Source: Streptomyces zhaozhouensis (lineage in GTDB: Bacteria; Actinomycetota; Actinomycetes; Streptomycetales; Streptomycetaceae). From it: 64,000 nucleotides of DNA. Each line of letters opens with the position of its first letter. Position 1 is the stretch's first letter. Shown in pieces: positions 23,244-31,587 of the stretch. The stretch lies in assembly GCF_900230195.1 (NCBI RefSeq), contig NZ_OCNE01000003.1, positions 124,001-188,000 of the forward strand, given 5' to 3'. The notes under the pieces were generated by a model, which was given only the letters and a program-made list of their open reading frames with translations, was not told where the DNA came from and did not search any database. The translations under genes and the position numbers were made by a program.

Positions 23244-25781
23244 GTGGAGCCGCTGAGGGCCGGGGACCCGGAGCAGGTGGGCGGGTTCAGGTTGCGGGGC
23301 CGGCTGGGTGCCGGCGGGATGGGCGAGGTGTTCCTCGGCCGGTCGCCGGGCGGGCGGGCGGCCGCGGTGAAGACGGTGCACCCGCACCTGGCGCGGCAGG
23401 CGGAGTTCCGGCGGAGGTTCGCGCGGGAGGTGGCGGCGGCGCGGGCGGTGGGCGGGGCGTTCACGGCCCCCGTGATGGCCGCCGGGCCGGAGGACGACCC
23501 GCCGTGGGTCGCGACCGCCTATGTCCCGGGACCCGATCTGGCGGCGGCGGTCGGCGCGGCGGGGCCGTTTCCCGACGACGCGGTGTGGCGGCTGACGGCG
23601 GGGCTGGTGGAGGCGTTGGGGGCCATCCACGCCGTGGGGGTGCTGCACCGGGACCTGAAGCCGTCGAACGTGCTGGTGGCCGCCGACGGGCCGCGGGTGA
23701 TCGACTTCGGGATCGCGCGGACGCGGGAGGACACCGCGCTGACGGCGACCGGCCTGGTGGTGGGGACGGCGGGCTTCATGTCGCCCGAGCAGGCCGAGGG
23801 CGGCGAGATCGGCCCGGCCGGCGACGTGTTCGCGCTCGGTGCGGTGATCGCCTTCGCCGCCACGGGGTCCGGCCCCTTCGGGGAGGGCCCACCGCTGGCG
23901 GTGCTCCACCGGGTGGTCAACGCGCGGCCCCGGCTGGACGGGCTCACGGGGCCGCTGCGCGAACTGGTCGACGCCTGCCTGGCGAAGACGCCCGGCGAAC
24001 GGCCCACGCTCACCGCGCTGCTGGAGCGGATCGGCGCGCACTGGGAACCGGAGGACGACCTCTTCGGCTCCACCCCCTGGCCGGACGCCGTCACCACCCT
24101 CATCCAGCGGCACGCCGCGCCCCCGACCGCCCCCTACACCGAGGCCGCCGGAACGGCCGGGGACGCCGGAACGGCCGGGGACGCCAGGACGGCAGGCGCC
24201 GCGGAGGCCACCGAGACCGCCGGGGCGACGGCGGCACCGGACGGCGGACCGGACACTGCGCGGCGGGCGGGTCGGGCGCGTCGGGCCGTCGGCATCGACC
24301 TCGGCACGGCGCACGCGGCCGTCGCCGTCCTGGAGGGCGGCGAGGTCTCGCTGGTCCCCAACGCCCAGGGCGCGCTCACCACCCCCAGCGTGGTGGCCCT
24401 CACCGCCGAGGGGGACGTCCTCGTCGGCACGGCCGCCGAGCGGCAGGCCCTCACCGACCCCGGCCACACCGCGCGCGCCGCCAAGCTGTGGCTGGGCACC
24501 GGCCGGCGCCTCGCGCGGGGGGACGTCCGGCTGACCGCCGAGGACGTCGCCGGACAGGTACTCGCCCGGCTGCGCGAGGACGCCGAGGGCTACCTCGGCC
24601 ACCCGGTCACCGACGCGGTGCTGGCGGTGCCCGCCGGCTTCCGTCGCGACCAGCGGGCCGCGCTGCTGCGGGCCGGCGAACGGGCCGGGCTCAACGTCCT
24701 GCGGCTGGTCAACGAGCCCTCGGCCGCGGCGATGGCCTACGGAGCGCACCGTGACGACTGCACCGTCCTCGTCTTCGACCTCGGCGCCGGCTCCCTCGAC
24801 GTCTCCCTGGTCGAACTCGGCGACGGCGTCGTGGAGATCAAGGCCACCGCGGGCGACAGCTGGCTCGGCGGCGACGAGTGGGACCGGCGGATCGTCAGGC
24901 ATCTGACCGAGCGCGTACGGCGGCGGCACGGCGTGGACCTCGCCGGCGACGCCGCCGCGGCCGAGCGGCTGCGCGAGGCGGCCGAGGCCGCGAGGATCGA
25001 GCTGTCGGCGGCGCGCGCCGCGACCGTCCGGCTGCCCTACCTGGCCACCGGGCCGGACGGCCCCGTCCACCTCGAAGAGGAGCTGACCCGCGAGGAGTGC
25101 GAGACGCTCACCCGGGACCTGCTGGAACGCTGCCGCGCCCCCGTCGAGCACGTCCTCGCCGACGCCGAGTACACGCCCGCCGACATCGACCAGGTGGTCG
25201 TGGCGGGCGGCGCCGCCCGGATGCCCGCGGTGGGCGACCTGATCCGCCGGCTCACGGACGGCCGTGAGCCCCACCGGGGCCTGGCCCCCGGGGCCGTCGC
25301 CGGGGGCGCCGCCCTGCAGGCGGGCGTCCTGACCGGCGCGGTGCGGGACATGATGCTCCTCGACGTCGCCCCCTACTCCATCGGCGTCGAGACCAACGGG
25401 GGGACGACCACCAAGCTGCTCCAGCGGAACACGACGATCCCCACGAAGCGCTCCGACATCTTCACCACGCACACGGACGACCAGCCCGTGGCCGTGCTCC
25501 ACGTCGTGGAGGGCGAGCTCAAGGAAGCGGCGCGCAACCGGACCCTCGCGGTGCTCGAACTCGCCCTGCCACCCGCTCCCCGCGGCGTGCCCCGGATCGA
25601 GGTGACGGCCGACTGCGACGCCAACGACATCCTGCGTGTCACGGCCAGGGACCTCGGCACGGGCAACGAGACGGGCGCCACCGTCGACCGGGCGACGGGG
25701 GAACGGGCAGCGGCGTTCCTCCGCTCCAACCGCTGGGCGCGCCTGCGCGCACTCACCCCCGTGCCCCTCCCGGCTCCCTGA
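23244..25781 (+). CDS. Serine/threonine protein kinase fused to a lidless Hsp70
   Basis: One 845-residue frame joins two complete enzymatic modules. Residues about 10-265 are a Hanks-type kinase with a Gly-rich loop (GRLGAGGMGEVF), Lys43, HRDLKPSN (Asp137), DFG (Asp154) and SPE, so it looks active. An Ala/Thr/Gly linker with TAGDA-like repeats covers about 290-345. Residues 348-700 are an Hsp70 ATPase: GIDLGTAHAAV, FDLGAGSLDVS and VVVAGGAARMP; DnaK residues D8, K70, E171, D194 and D201 correspond to D352, K414, E491, D512 and D519, while T199 is Ser517. The interdomain MLLDV linker and a beta substrate domain (to about 805) follow, but the helical lid is absent. No membrane span is seen. Start GTG 23244 follows AAGGAGG; GTG 23226 is an alternative. 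Confidence 0.93.
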   Translation: MEPLRAGDPEQVGGFRLRGRLGAGGMGEVFLGRSPGGRAAAVKTVHPHLARQAEFRRRFAREVAAARAVGGAFTAPVMAAGPEDDPPWVATAYVPGPDLAAAVGAAGPFPDDAVWRLTAGLVEALGAIHAVGVLHRDLKPSNVLVAADGPRVIDFGIARTREDTALTATGLVVGTAGFMSPEQAEGGEIGPAGDVFALGAVIAFAATGSGPFGEGPPLAVLHRVVNARPRLDGLTGPLRELVDACLAKTPGERPTLTALLERIGAHWEPEDDLFGSTPWPDAVTTLIQRHAAPPTAPYTEAAGTAGDAGTAGDARTAGAAEATETAGATAAPDGGPDTARRAGRARRAVGIDLGTAHAAVAVLEGGEVSLVPNAQGALTTPSVVALTAEGDVLVGTAAERQALTDPGHTARAAKLWLGTGRRLARGDVRLTAEDVAGQVLARLREDAEGYLGHPVTDAVLAVPAGFRRDQRAALLRAGERAGLNVLRLVNEPSAAAMAYGAHRDDCTVLVFDLGAGSLDVSLVELGDGVVEIKATAGDSWLGGDEWDRRIVRHLTERVRRRHGVDLAGDAAAAERLREAAEAARIELSAARAATVRLPYLATGPDGPVHLEEELTREECETLTRDLLERCRAPVEHVLADAEYTPADIDQVVVAGGAARMPAVGDLIRRLTDGREPHRGLAPGAVAGGAALQAGVLTGAVRDMMLLDVAPYSIGVETNGGTTTKLLQRNTTIPTKRSDIFTTHTDDQPVAVLHVVEGELKEAARNRTLAVLELALPPAPRGVPRIEVTADCDANDILRVTARDLGTGNETGATVDRATGERAAAFLRSNRWARLRALTPVPLPAP

Positions 25782-25838
25782 GGGCGCGCCCCCGTGACCC
25801 GACAGCCCGGCGCCACCCTCCCCTGCCGGCACGCACGC

Positions 25839-25869
25839 GGGCCGCGCGGCCGGGGCGGCCGCGCGGCCC
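25839..25869 (+). terminator. Hairpin after the kinase-Hsp70 gene
   Basis: Perfect 13-bp stem (GGGCCGCGCGGCC with its complement) around a 5-base loop, 57 bp after the stop codon. Otherwise 25782-25996 holds no gene. Confidence 0.6.
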
Positions 25870-25996
25870 TGGGGTCGGGGACGGCGTTTGCGGAGCCTTT
25901 CTCTCCGGGGGAACGGGTGGGGGCTCAGACGTCTGGTTACTGGGCTCACACGATGCCTCAAGGCAACTCAGCAGATCGTGCGCGCGGGCGGAGCGC

Positions 25997-26524
25997 CTAG
26001 CGTCCGCCGCCCTGTTCCTCGTCGAGGGCCTTGATCAGCGCGAGGCGCACCCGCGCCCACACCATGCCGGCCTGGTCGAGCTGGGCCGCCGTCGCGCCGG
26101 GCTGAGCCCTGGCGACGATCGCCACCTGGATCTGTCCATCCGGTGTGCCCAGAGACTGAACCTCGGAGTCGATCAACTCTCCCTGCGAGAGCGCCTTGCG
26201 TACCACCAGGGACAGCCCCGCCTGGCCGGGGTCGCCGGCGACGGCCGGCTCCGCCTGCCCCTTGCCCGCCGTGGACCGCTCGATGTCGTCGACGGTCACC
26301 GGGTCCCCGCCCTCCAGGACGAGCCGCAGCGACTCCGGCGCCCAACCGACCATCTCCGCATAGCGGTTGATGGTGCCGGTGAGCTTCTTGATGGCGCCCT
26401 TCTCGATGTTGTAGATGGCGCCGCGCTCCACGGTCAGGGACTTGGCGACGAACTTTTGTTGAAGCCCACGGCTCTCCCGCGCGCGCTTCAACATCGTTCC
26501 CAGTCGTGCCCAGTCTTGAGTCAT
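25997..26524 (-). CDS. XRE-type helix-turn-helix regulator
   Basis: 175 residues. An N-terminal lambda-repressor-like HTH spans about residues 5-60 (LGTMLKRARESRGLQQKFVA and ERGAIYNIEKG). It is followed by a roughly 110-residue C-terminal part with no recognised domain, containing VQSLGTPDGQIQVAIVARA. The start ATG 26524 lies close to the A/T-rich divergent promoter region and has no clear ribosome site, so a leaderless message is possible. It diverges from another XRE regulator and converges on the kinase-Hsp70 gene. The target is unknown. Confidence 0.8.
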   Translation of the reverse strand: MTQDWARLGTMLKRARESRGLQQKFVAKSLTVERGAIYNIEKGAIKKLTGTINRYAEMVGWAPESLRLVLEGGDPVTVDDIERSTAGKGQAEPAVAGDPGQAGLSLVVRKALSQGELIDSEVQSLGTPDGQIQVAIVARAQPGATAAQLDQAGMVWARVRLALIKALDEEQGGGR

Positions 26525-26632
26525 GCACTGTAGGTTGCCGCACCTGAGGGCAACGCACCAGCCCCAAATCAGCCATGGATCAGCATGTGCCACGCCCCCA
26601 GGTTGACCGAGGTTTACCGGGCCTTCCCAATA

Positions 26633-26680
26633 AGCAACTACAATGCCTTAATGGATAGTTACTGATCTTCAATAGTTGCT
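26633..26680. promoter_or_regulatory. Three related TAGTTRCT sites in an AT-rich divergent control region
   Basis: AGCAACTA (26633-26640) is the inverse of TAGTTGCT (26673-26680), and TAGTTACT at 26656-26663 is a third, one-base-different copy. The centres are 23 and 17 bp apart. The region is far richer in A/T than its surroundings and lies between two divergent XRE genes, so it is a likely shared operator. Confidence 0.6.
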
Positions 26681-26711
26681 CACGCATCGTGCGTGCCCCT
26701 ATCCTCTGAAC
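26676..26711 (+). promoter_or_regulatory. Leaderless promoter of the second XRE gene
   Basis: A -35-like TTGCTC (26676-26681), an 18-bp spacer and a -10-like TATCCT (26700-26705), with GTG only 6 bases after the -10. There is no ribosome site, so transcription probably begins at or beside the start codon. The -35 overlaps the TAGTTGCT operator copy, which would allow direct repression. Confidence 0.6.
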
Positions 26712-27188
26712 GTGACACCGAACGGCACCGCGATCCGTGCCATCCGCGTGGTGCGACGGATGAGCCTGCGACAACTGGCCCGGCTCACGGATCTGGACCG
26801 AGGCCACATCTCCCGTCTGGAACGCGGCCTGGCCGGCGCCAGCGAGGCGAGCCTCCACCGGATCGCCACGGCGCTTGAGGTGCCGGTCGCCGACCTGCTC
26901 CGGGCCGACGACGAACCGCCGCCACCACCCCAACCCGAGCGGGACGTGCCCGCACCTGGGACTCCGGAGGGCGAGCTGTTCCACTACACACCCGAGGAGG
27001 CCGCGCGCTGGCTGCCGTGGTCGGCGCGCTGGCTGCGCCGCAAGGCGCGGCTGCGGGAGGTCCCGCACAACCGGGGCGCGGGGCAGATCACCCTCACCGG
27101 ACGGGACATCAGGGAGATCTCGGCCATGACCGCGGTCCGCCCCGAGCCGGACGAGCACGGCGAGCCACCGGACAGATCCCCCGGGTGA
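26712..27188 (+). CDS. XRE regulator with a second, excisionase-type HTH
   Basis: 158 residues. Residues about 4-65 form an XRE helix-turn-helix (MSLRQLARLTDLDRGHISRLERG). After a Pro-rich hinge (PPPPPQPE), residues about 95-145 (FHYTPEEAARWLPWSARWLRRKA to ITLTGRDIREI) resemble the winged HTH-17/MerR-excisionase fold, which selects a DNA sequence. Two DNA-binding heads in one small protein could bridge separated sites. The start is a leaderless GTG. No integrase or phage gene is nearby, so I do not read it as a phage excisionase. Confidence 0.82.
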   Translation: MTPNGTAIRAIRVVRRMSLRQLARLTDLDRGHISRLERGLAGASEASLHRIATALEVPVADLLRADDEPPPPPQPERDVPAPGTPEGELFHYTPEEAARWLPWSARWLRRKARLREVPHNRGAGQITLTGRDIREISAMTAVRPEPDEHGEPPDRSPG

Positions 27189-27464
27189 CGGTTCCGGTGC
27201 GCGGCGTTCGGGGATGGCTGAAATCAACTGGACACTTTGCGTAGTCAACTCCGTTGGCGCGTGCCCCCTTTGACGCCTCCCCCGCGCGCCGCCCCGCCCG
27301 GCGCGCGGTCGGACGCCTGTCCGATCCCCCCGCGCCGGAACCGACACGGTCCGCCGAGCGTCGTGACCGACGAGGGGCTGTACGCCTCGTGCGCCCGTTC
27401 CGCGCCGTCGCAGTCGGGCGACGGGCACCGCCCCGCCGTCCGTCACCTTCCCGAGGGATCCGCC

Positions 27465-28961
27465 ATGCGACAGCCAGGGACCAACCCGTACTCGGGGGCC
27501 CCGCTCCCCGGGCCGCCGAACTCGCCGCCGCCGGGGCGGTTCGGCCCGCCCCCCTCCCCGCCGCCCGGCCGTCGGCGCGTCCCCGGGGCGCTGCTCGCCG
27601 TCGCCCTGGTGCTGGCGCTCGCCGGTGGCGGGGGCGTCGCCTGGCTGCTGCTCGGCGGCGACGACGGGGACACGGACACCACCGTCGAGGACGCCCCGAG
27701 GGACCTCGAACCGGCGGAGGGCTCCCTGGTGTTGTCCGAGTCGGCGCCGGGGGTCTCCCCCGAGCGGTCCCCGCTGGTGGCGCGCGGCGCGTGGTTCGTG
27801 GACGGCGCCCTGGTCCGGGTCGTGGACAGCGCGGTCGTCTCCATGGACCCGGGCACCGGCGAGGAGCTGTGGCGTGTGAACGTCGAGCGGAACACCGACC
27901 GCAGTCAACGGGAGTGCCCGGTCTCGGCGAACGCGGACGAGAACCGGATCGCGCTGCTCCAGGGCGGCCACTGCGAGATGCTGACGGTGCTGGACCTGAC
28001 CACAGGTCAGGAACTGGTCACCTGGCCAGTGGAACTGCCGGCGCCCCCCGGCCCGTTCGACGAGCCGGCGATCATCGGCGACACGGTCGCCCTCGCGGGC
28101 GGCTCGGCCACCGGCGGCGCCGGCTACCGGATCAGCACCGGTGAACAGCTCTGGTACGCCAACCGCTACGAGGACGGCTGCGCCGACGTCGGATACCAGG
28201 TGCTCGACGGCGAGTTGGTGGCCCGGCGCGGCTGCGGCGAGCAGGCCGTCCACGACGCGGGAGCCGGCGGCTCGGTCCGGGGCCTGGACGAGGACGGCGG
28301 CGAGTCGTGGGCCTGGGAGTACACCCCGGAGTACGAGGACGGGACGCTGTCCGTCGACGGGGTCCTGGCGTTGGAGCCGCTCACCGTCACCGCCTCCCTC
28401 GGTGACGGCGAGGGAGGCGTCGGCGACGACGCGGTCCTGGTGGTAAGCGACAACCTCGCCGCCGTCTCCCACCGGGTGGACTTCGACCCCGAGCGCCATG
28501 CCGACTGCGCGGCCCCGAGCGTGCGTTGCCCCGTGGTGTCGGACGGGGAGGGAGAGCTGCTCCTCGTCCCGACCTCGACCCCGGGCGAGACCGGCGGCGA
28601 ACTGGTCGCCTTCGACCTGACCACCGGAGCCCCGACGTGGGAGGCCGCGCCGACCGAGGGGCACGAGGAGCTCATCCCGTTCCTGGGGCCCGGCGACTCG
28701 CTCCACGCCTACCAGCCGTCCGTGGGCGCCCTCCCCGGGGCGCTGGTGGCCCTCTCGGTCGAGACCGGCGAGTCCCGCACGGTGATGCGCCTGGACGAGG
28801 ACGCGGCGGAGCGCGAGACGGCGATGGTACGGCAGACCGGCGTGGTGACGAGCCGGCCGGTGGCGCCGCTGTGGCACCCGGAGACCGCGACGTTCGCCCT
28901 GGTCAGCGAGGAGTTCTCCAGCCGCGAGCAGGGGCTGCCCGCGCTGCTGGTCTACCGCTGA
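27465..28961 (+). CDS. Membrane-anchored PQQ-like beta-propeller protein
   Basis: 498 residues: a Pro/Gly-rich cytoplasmic N-terminus of about 40 residues, one membrane span (about 43-64), then a roughly 430-residue external domain. The repeating pattern of strands with W and G near 'VSMDPGTGEELWRVNV', 'LTTGQELVTWPV' and 'LTTGAPTWEAAP' is that of PQQ-type beta-propeller blades, as in BamB and many Streptomyces surface proteins. Paired cysteines in the blades may form disulfides. It probably serves as a protein-binding scaffold outside the membrane. The start ATG 27465 follows GAGGGA. Confidence 0.78.
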   Translation: MRQPGTNPYSGAPLPGPPNSPPPGRFGPPPSPPPGRRRVPGALLAVALVLALAGGGGVAWLLLGGDDGDTDTTVEDAPRDLEPAEGSLVLSESAPGVSPERSPLVARGAWFVDGALVRVVDSAVVSMDPGTGEELWRVNVERNTDRSQRECPVSANADENRIALLQGGHCEMLTVLDLTTGQELVTWPVELPAPPGPFDEPAIIGDTVALAGGSATGGAGYRISTGEQLWYANRYEDGCADVGYQVLDGELVARRGCGEQAVHDAGAGGSVRGLDEDGGESWAWEYTPEYEDGTLSVDGVLALEPLTVTASLGDGEGGVGDDAVLVVSDNLAAVSHRVDFDPERHADCAAPSVRCPVVSDGEGELLLVPTSTPGETGGELVAFDLTTGAPTWEAAPTEGHEELIPFLGPGDSLHAYQPSVGALPGALVALSVETGESRTVMRLDEDAAERETAMVRQTGVVTSRPVAPLWHPETATFALVSEEFSSREQGLPALLVYR

Positions 28962-28971
28962 CCCGGGTCGG

Positions 28972-29361
28972 CTACCGCCGGGCGCCCGGGGGCGGAGGCA
29001 GGGCGCAGGCGGCGGTGCCGCCCGGCAGCCGCTGGCGGTTGCGGGCGACCAGCCGGTAGACGCCGGCCGCCAGCCAGCTGACGGGCGGGATCATCAGCGC
29101 CGCGCCCAGCGGCGCCCAGACGCCGCCGGCCCGCATCAGCAGCTTCGCGACGCCGGCGGCCCCTCCGTACACCCGGCCGTTCGGCGTCACCCACAGCACC
29201 TCGTGCCGCGCGCGTTCCTCCGTGACGCCGAGCGCGTCGAGGTCGGCGAACTGCCAGGCGACCGTCGTGCAGTCGGGTCTGATCCGACGCTCGGCGAAGT
29301 TCACCGAGGTGGTGCAGAAACCGCAGTCGCCGTCGAAGACCAGCACCGGTCGCGCGTTCAT
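28972..29361 (-). CDS. DCC family (DUF393) thiol-disulfide oxidoreductase-like protein
   Basis: 129 residues. The hallmark DGDCGFC at residues 10-16 gives the family its DCC name and forms a CxxC-like redox site at the N-terminus of a thioredoxin-type fold. A hydrophobic stretch (APLGAALMIPPVSWLAAGVYRLV) could attach it to a membrane. GGAGG stands only one base before the chosen ATG, which is too close, so translation efficiency may be low or a leaderless start used. The function of the family is poorly known. Confidence 0.85.
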   Translation of the reverse strand: MNARPVLVFDGDCGFCTTSVNFAERRIRPDCTTVAWQFADLDALGVTEERARHEVLWVTPNGRVYGGAAGVAKLLMRAGGVWAPLGAALMIPPVSWLAAGVYRLVARNRQRLPGGTAACALPPPPGARR

Positions 29362-29481
29362 GCCTCCATGGTGCCCGACCCGCGTCCGGCGGGGGCGGCG
29401 GGGGCGGCGTTCGAGTGGGGGGAGGCGCCGCCCGGGTCGGCGCGGGCCCTGACCAGTGGACCGGCGAGGGGGTGGAGCGGC

Positions 29482-30042
29482 TCACCCGAGACGCAGGGTC
29501 CAGTGCCCCCGGCAGCCGCTCAGGCTGACCACGGAGAGCGGATGGACCTCGGTGCGCCAGTAGGAGGCGGGCGGCGCCTTGAGCGCGTAGAGCATCGCCG
29601 CCCTGATCACGGCCGGTTCGGTGACCGCCACGATCAGCCCCTCCCCCTCGACGGGCCGGGTGTCCAGCCAGGTCCCGACCCGGGAGACGAAGGCCAGCAA
29701 AGACTCCCCGCCGTGCGGCGCGGACCTCGGGTCGGCCAGCCAGACGTCGACCGCCTGCGGCTCCCGCAGCGTCACCTCCTGAAGGGTCATGCCGCGCCAC
29801 CGGCCCATGTCGCAGTCGCGCAGGGCGAGTTGGGCCAACGGCGCCAGACCGAGCGCCTCCCCGGTCTGGCGACTGCACGGCGTCGGGGAGCAGTAACGCA
29901 ACTCGGCCGCCGCCAGCGGCAGCAGCATCGGGATGGCGTGCTCCAGGGCCTGCCATCCGGCCGCGTCCAGGGGGCGCTCGTCGTCGAACCGGGCGTCCAG
30001 AAGCGAGGAACTGCGGGCAGCGGCTATCAGCGTTACCAGCAT
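29482..30042 (-). CDS. Histidine-phosphatase-fold protein lacking the catalytic histidines
   Basis: 186 residues that follow the phosphoglycerate-mutase/histidine-phosphatase layout: CSPTPCSRQTGEALGL matches the SSPxxRxxQTA helix and DMGRWRGMTLQEV matches the E/D-x-G-x-W-x-G segment. The N-terminal catalytic RHG is replaced by AAR (LIAAARSSS), and the second SHG loop reads VTEPAVIRA, so both active-site histidines are missing. I infer a pseudoenzyme with a binding role. A -10-like TACCAT lies 7 bases before the ATG (30050-30055), suggesting a leaderless message. Confidence 0.75.
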   Translation of the reverse strand: MLVTLIAAARSSSLLDARFDDERPLDAAGWQALEHAIPMLLPLAAAELRYCSPTPCSRQTGEALGLAPLAQLALRDCDMGRWRGMTLQEVTLREPQAVDVWLADPRSAPHGGESLLAFVSRVGTWLDTRPVEGEGLIVAVTEPAVIRAAMLYALKAPPASYWRTEVHPLSVVSLSGCRGHWTLRLG

Positions 30043-30298
30043 GGGCGTGATGGTACGAACACCTTGAGGAGTAGACCACTACCCGCGCGTTAATTCTCCG
30101 GTCCGCTCCCCCGGGCTCCCCCGCCCGCCCAGCCTCGCGGTTTCATGACGGTCCGCCGACGGAGTCGGTGGGCCGTTTCGTGCCGTGGATCGCGGGTGGT
30201 CAGGCGGGGGCCCGGGGCTCGTCTCGGGGTGACGCCGGGTTCCACTCCTCCGGTGGCGGGCTGCTGTCGTAGGGGGTGCGGGTTGCCGGGCCCCCGGT

Positions 30299-30624
30299 CA
30301 CCGCCCCGTCCGCGTCCGGCGCCCGCTCGCCGGCCGACTCCCAGACGCGGGCGCGCGCTTCGGCCCGGGCGGCACGGACCGCCGCCGGGGCCTTCTCGTC
30401 GGAGGCGGCGAGGGTGTCGATGAGGCGGGAGGCCGTCGGGCCGGAGGCCACCGGCCCGCACCCAGCCGGCTCCGCCCGCGGCGCCGGCATCCGCGAGGCA
30501 GTCACCGGCCAAGGCGACCGTCAGGACCACCTCCAGGAGGACCTTGCCCGGATCGTGGACGGCCCTCGGCTTCCGCCACGGCATCAGCGCCGCTGACATC
30601 GCGGTGTCCAGGCCGGCTCGCGTA
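30299..30624 (-). pseudogene. Decayed IS1380-family transposase fragment
   Basis: Reading leftward on the minus strand, one frame gives PWRKPRAVHDPGKVLLE and VALAGDCLADAG; a shift near 30480-30490 continues in another frame as RAEPAGCGPVASGPTASRL then IDTLAASDEK and RVWESAGERAPDADG. This order and wording match the N-terminal third of Streptomyces IS1380-type transposases. It lacks the 5' end, the catalytic DDE part and one base of frame, so it is a dead relic. It lies beside a cassette (MerR, NTF2-like, SDR) that looks acquired. No terminal inverted repeats were identified. Confidence 0.75.
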
Positions 30625-30631
30625 CGGTATC

Positions 30632-30667
30632 GAGCCTCGGTGCCCCCCTCGTGAGTGCGCGAGGCTC
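30632..30667 (-). terminator. Possible hairpin after the MerR gene
   Basis: Inverted repeat GAGCCTCG (30632-30639) and CGAGGCTC (30660-30667), 47 bp beyond the MerR stop. The 20-base loop makes it a weak terminator candidate; it could also be a remnant of the decayed insertion sequence. Confidence 0.3.
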
Positions 30668-30714
30668 AACGTGTGCGCCCCGTCGTTCCCAGGCTCCGCA
30701 CCGCACCGACCGCC

Positions 30715-31509
30715 TCAGGTGACTCGGAAGACCGGCCAGCCGATCTCGGTGCGCCACGCAGCGGGGTCGCTCGTGTCACGGGGGCCGACAACGTAGACCT
30801 CCCGCACCGGCCCGGCCACCGACATCGCGTTCTCCACCACCCAGGTCCCGAGTTCGCCGTACGTGACCTCGATGTCGTCGTGCTCGCCGACATGGGTGGT
30901 GACCGCGAGTTCCGCGGCCGGCAGACTCACGGGGTGCACGCGTCCGGTGCGAGGCGGCGCGGCTGACGGCAGGTAGACGAGCGCGTGACCGCGCTCCTGC
31001 TCGAAAAGGGCGTTGTCGTAGCTGCCGCCCGGCGGTCCGGTCACGTCGCCGGCGACGGCCGCCTCCAATTCGGCCATCGCGCCCGCGTACCAGGTCTCGA
31101 TGTCGCGATGCCCGACCACGGCCTCCACCGCCGCGACCGTCCGTGCGGGCTCCGCACGCAGCTCGACGTCGATGGGCGCGGGGTCGGGCCGGAGGAGGCG
31201 GCGCAGCGACACGACTGCGGCCCGGGTGCGGTCGAGCGCGTTTTCGAGGCGTCGCAGGTGCTCCGCGACCAGCGCCGCCCGGACACCGGGGTCGGGGGTC
31301 CGCAGGATCTGCCGCACATCGCTCAGGGGGACGTCGAGCTCGCGGAGCCGGTGGATGACCTGCGCGGTCGGGATCTGATCGACGCCGTAGTAGCGGTAAC
31401 CGGTGGCCTCGTCCACCACGGCGGGTTCCAGCAGGGCCGCCTCGTGATACCGGCGCAGGGTCCGCACGCTCAAGTGGGTCAGCCGCGAGAACTCGCCGAT
31501 GGTCAGCAC
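30715..31509 (-). CDS. MerR family regulator with a GyrI-like effector domain
   Basis: 264 residues. The N-terminal winged helix (MLTIGEFSRLTHLSVRTLRRY, with the ATGYRYYGVDQI wing) is classic MerR, followed by a dimer coiled coil (about 75-110) and a C-terminal ligand-binding domain of the BmrR/GyrI type ending in WRTEIGWPVF. Such proteins activate genes by untwisting promoters when a small, often cationic or lipophilic, drug binds. It diverges over 78 bp from an NTF2-like/SDR gene pair, its probable targets, with a 26-bp dyad in between. Confidence 0.88.
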   Translation of the reverse strand: MLTIGEFSRLTHLSVRTLRRYHEAALLEPAVVDEATGYRYYGVDQIPTAQVIHRLRELDVPLSDVRQILRTPDPGVRAALVAEHLRRLENALDRTRAAVVSLRRLLRPDPAPIDVELRAEPARTVAAVEAVVGHRDIETWYAGAMAELEAAVAGDVTGPPGGSYDNALFEQERGHALVYLPSAAPPRTGRVHPVSLPAAELAVTTHVGEHDDIEVTYGELGTWVVENAMSVAGPVREVYVVGPRDTSDPAAWRTEIGWPVFRVT

Positions 31510-31535
31510 GCCCTCATTCTGAACGTTCCCCCCGG

Positions 31536-31561
31536 GGGAGGGTCCACGGCTTGACCCTCCC
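31536..31561. promoter_or_regulatory. MerR-type dyad operator
   Basis: Inverted repeat GGGAGGGTC (31536-31544) and GACCCTCCC (31553-31561), 8 bases apart. The right arm contains the -35-like TTGACC. It lies between the MerR gene and its divergent neighbours, as expected for a MerR activator site. Confidence 0.7.
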
Positions 31562-31587
31562 GCGCCGCGAGGTCACACGGTGGGCTC

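Noticed and set aside
24420..24510. Apparent loss of the catalytic lysine in the Hsp70 part
   Set aside because: The AKR segment reads AER, but that is not DnaK K70; aligning the following stretch places K70 at Lys414 in AAKLWLG, which is conserved.
26524..27188. Prophage or integrative element around the XRE/excisionase-like genes
   Set aside because: No integrase, tRNA, attachment repeats or phage structural genes nearby; flanking genes are chromosomal.
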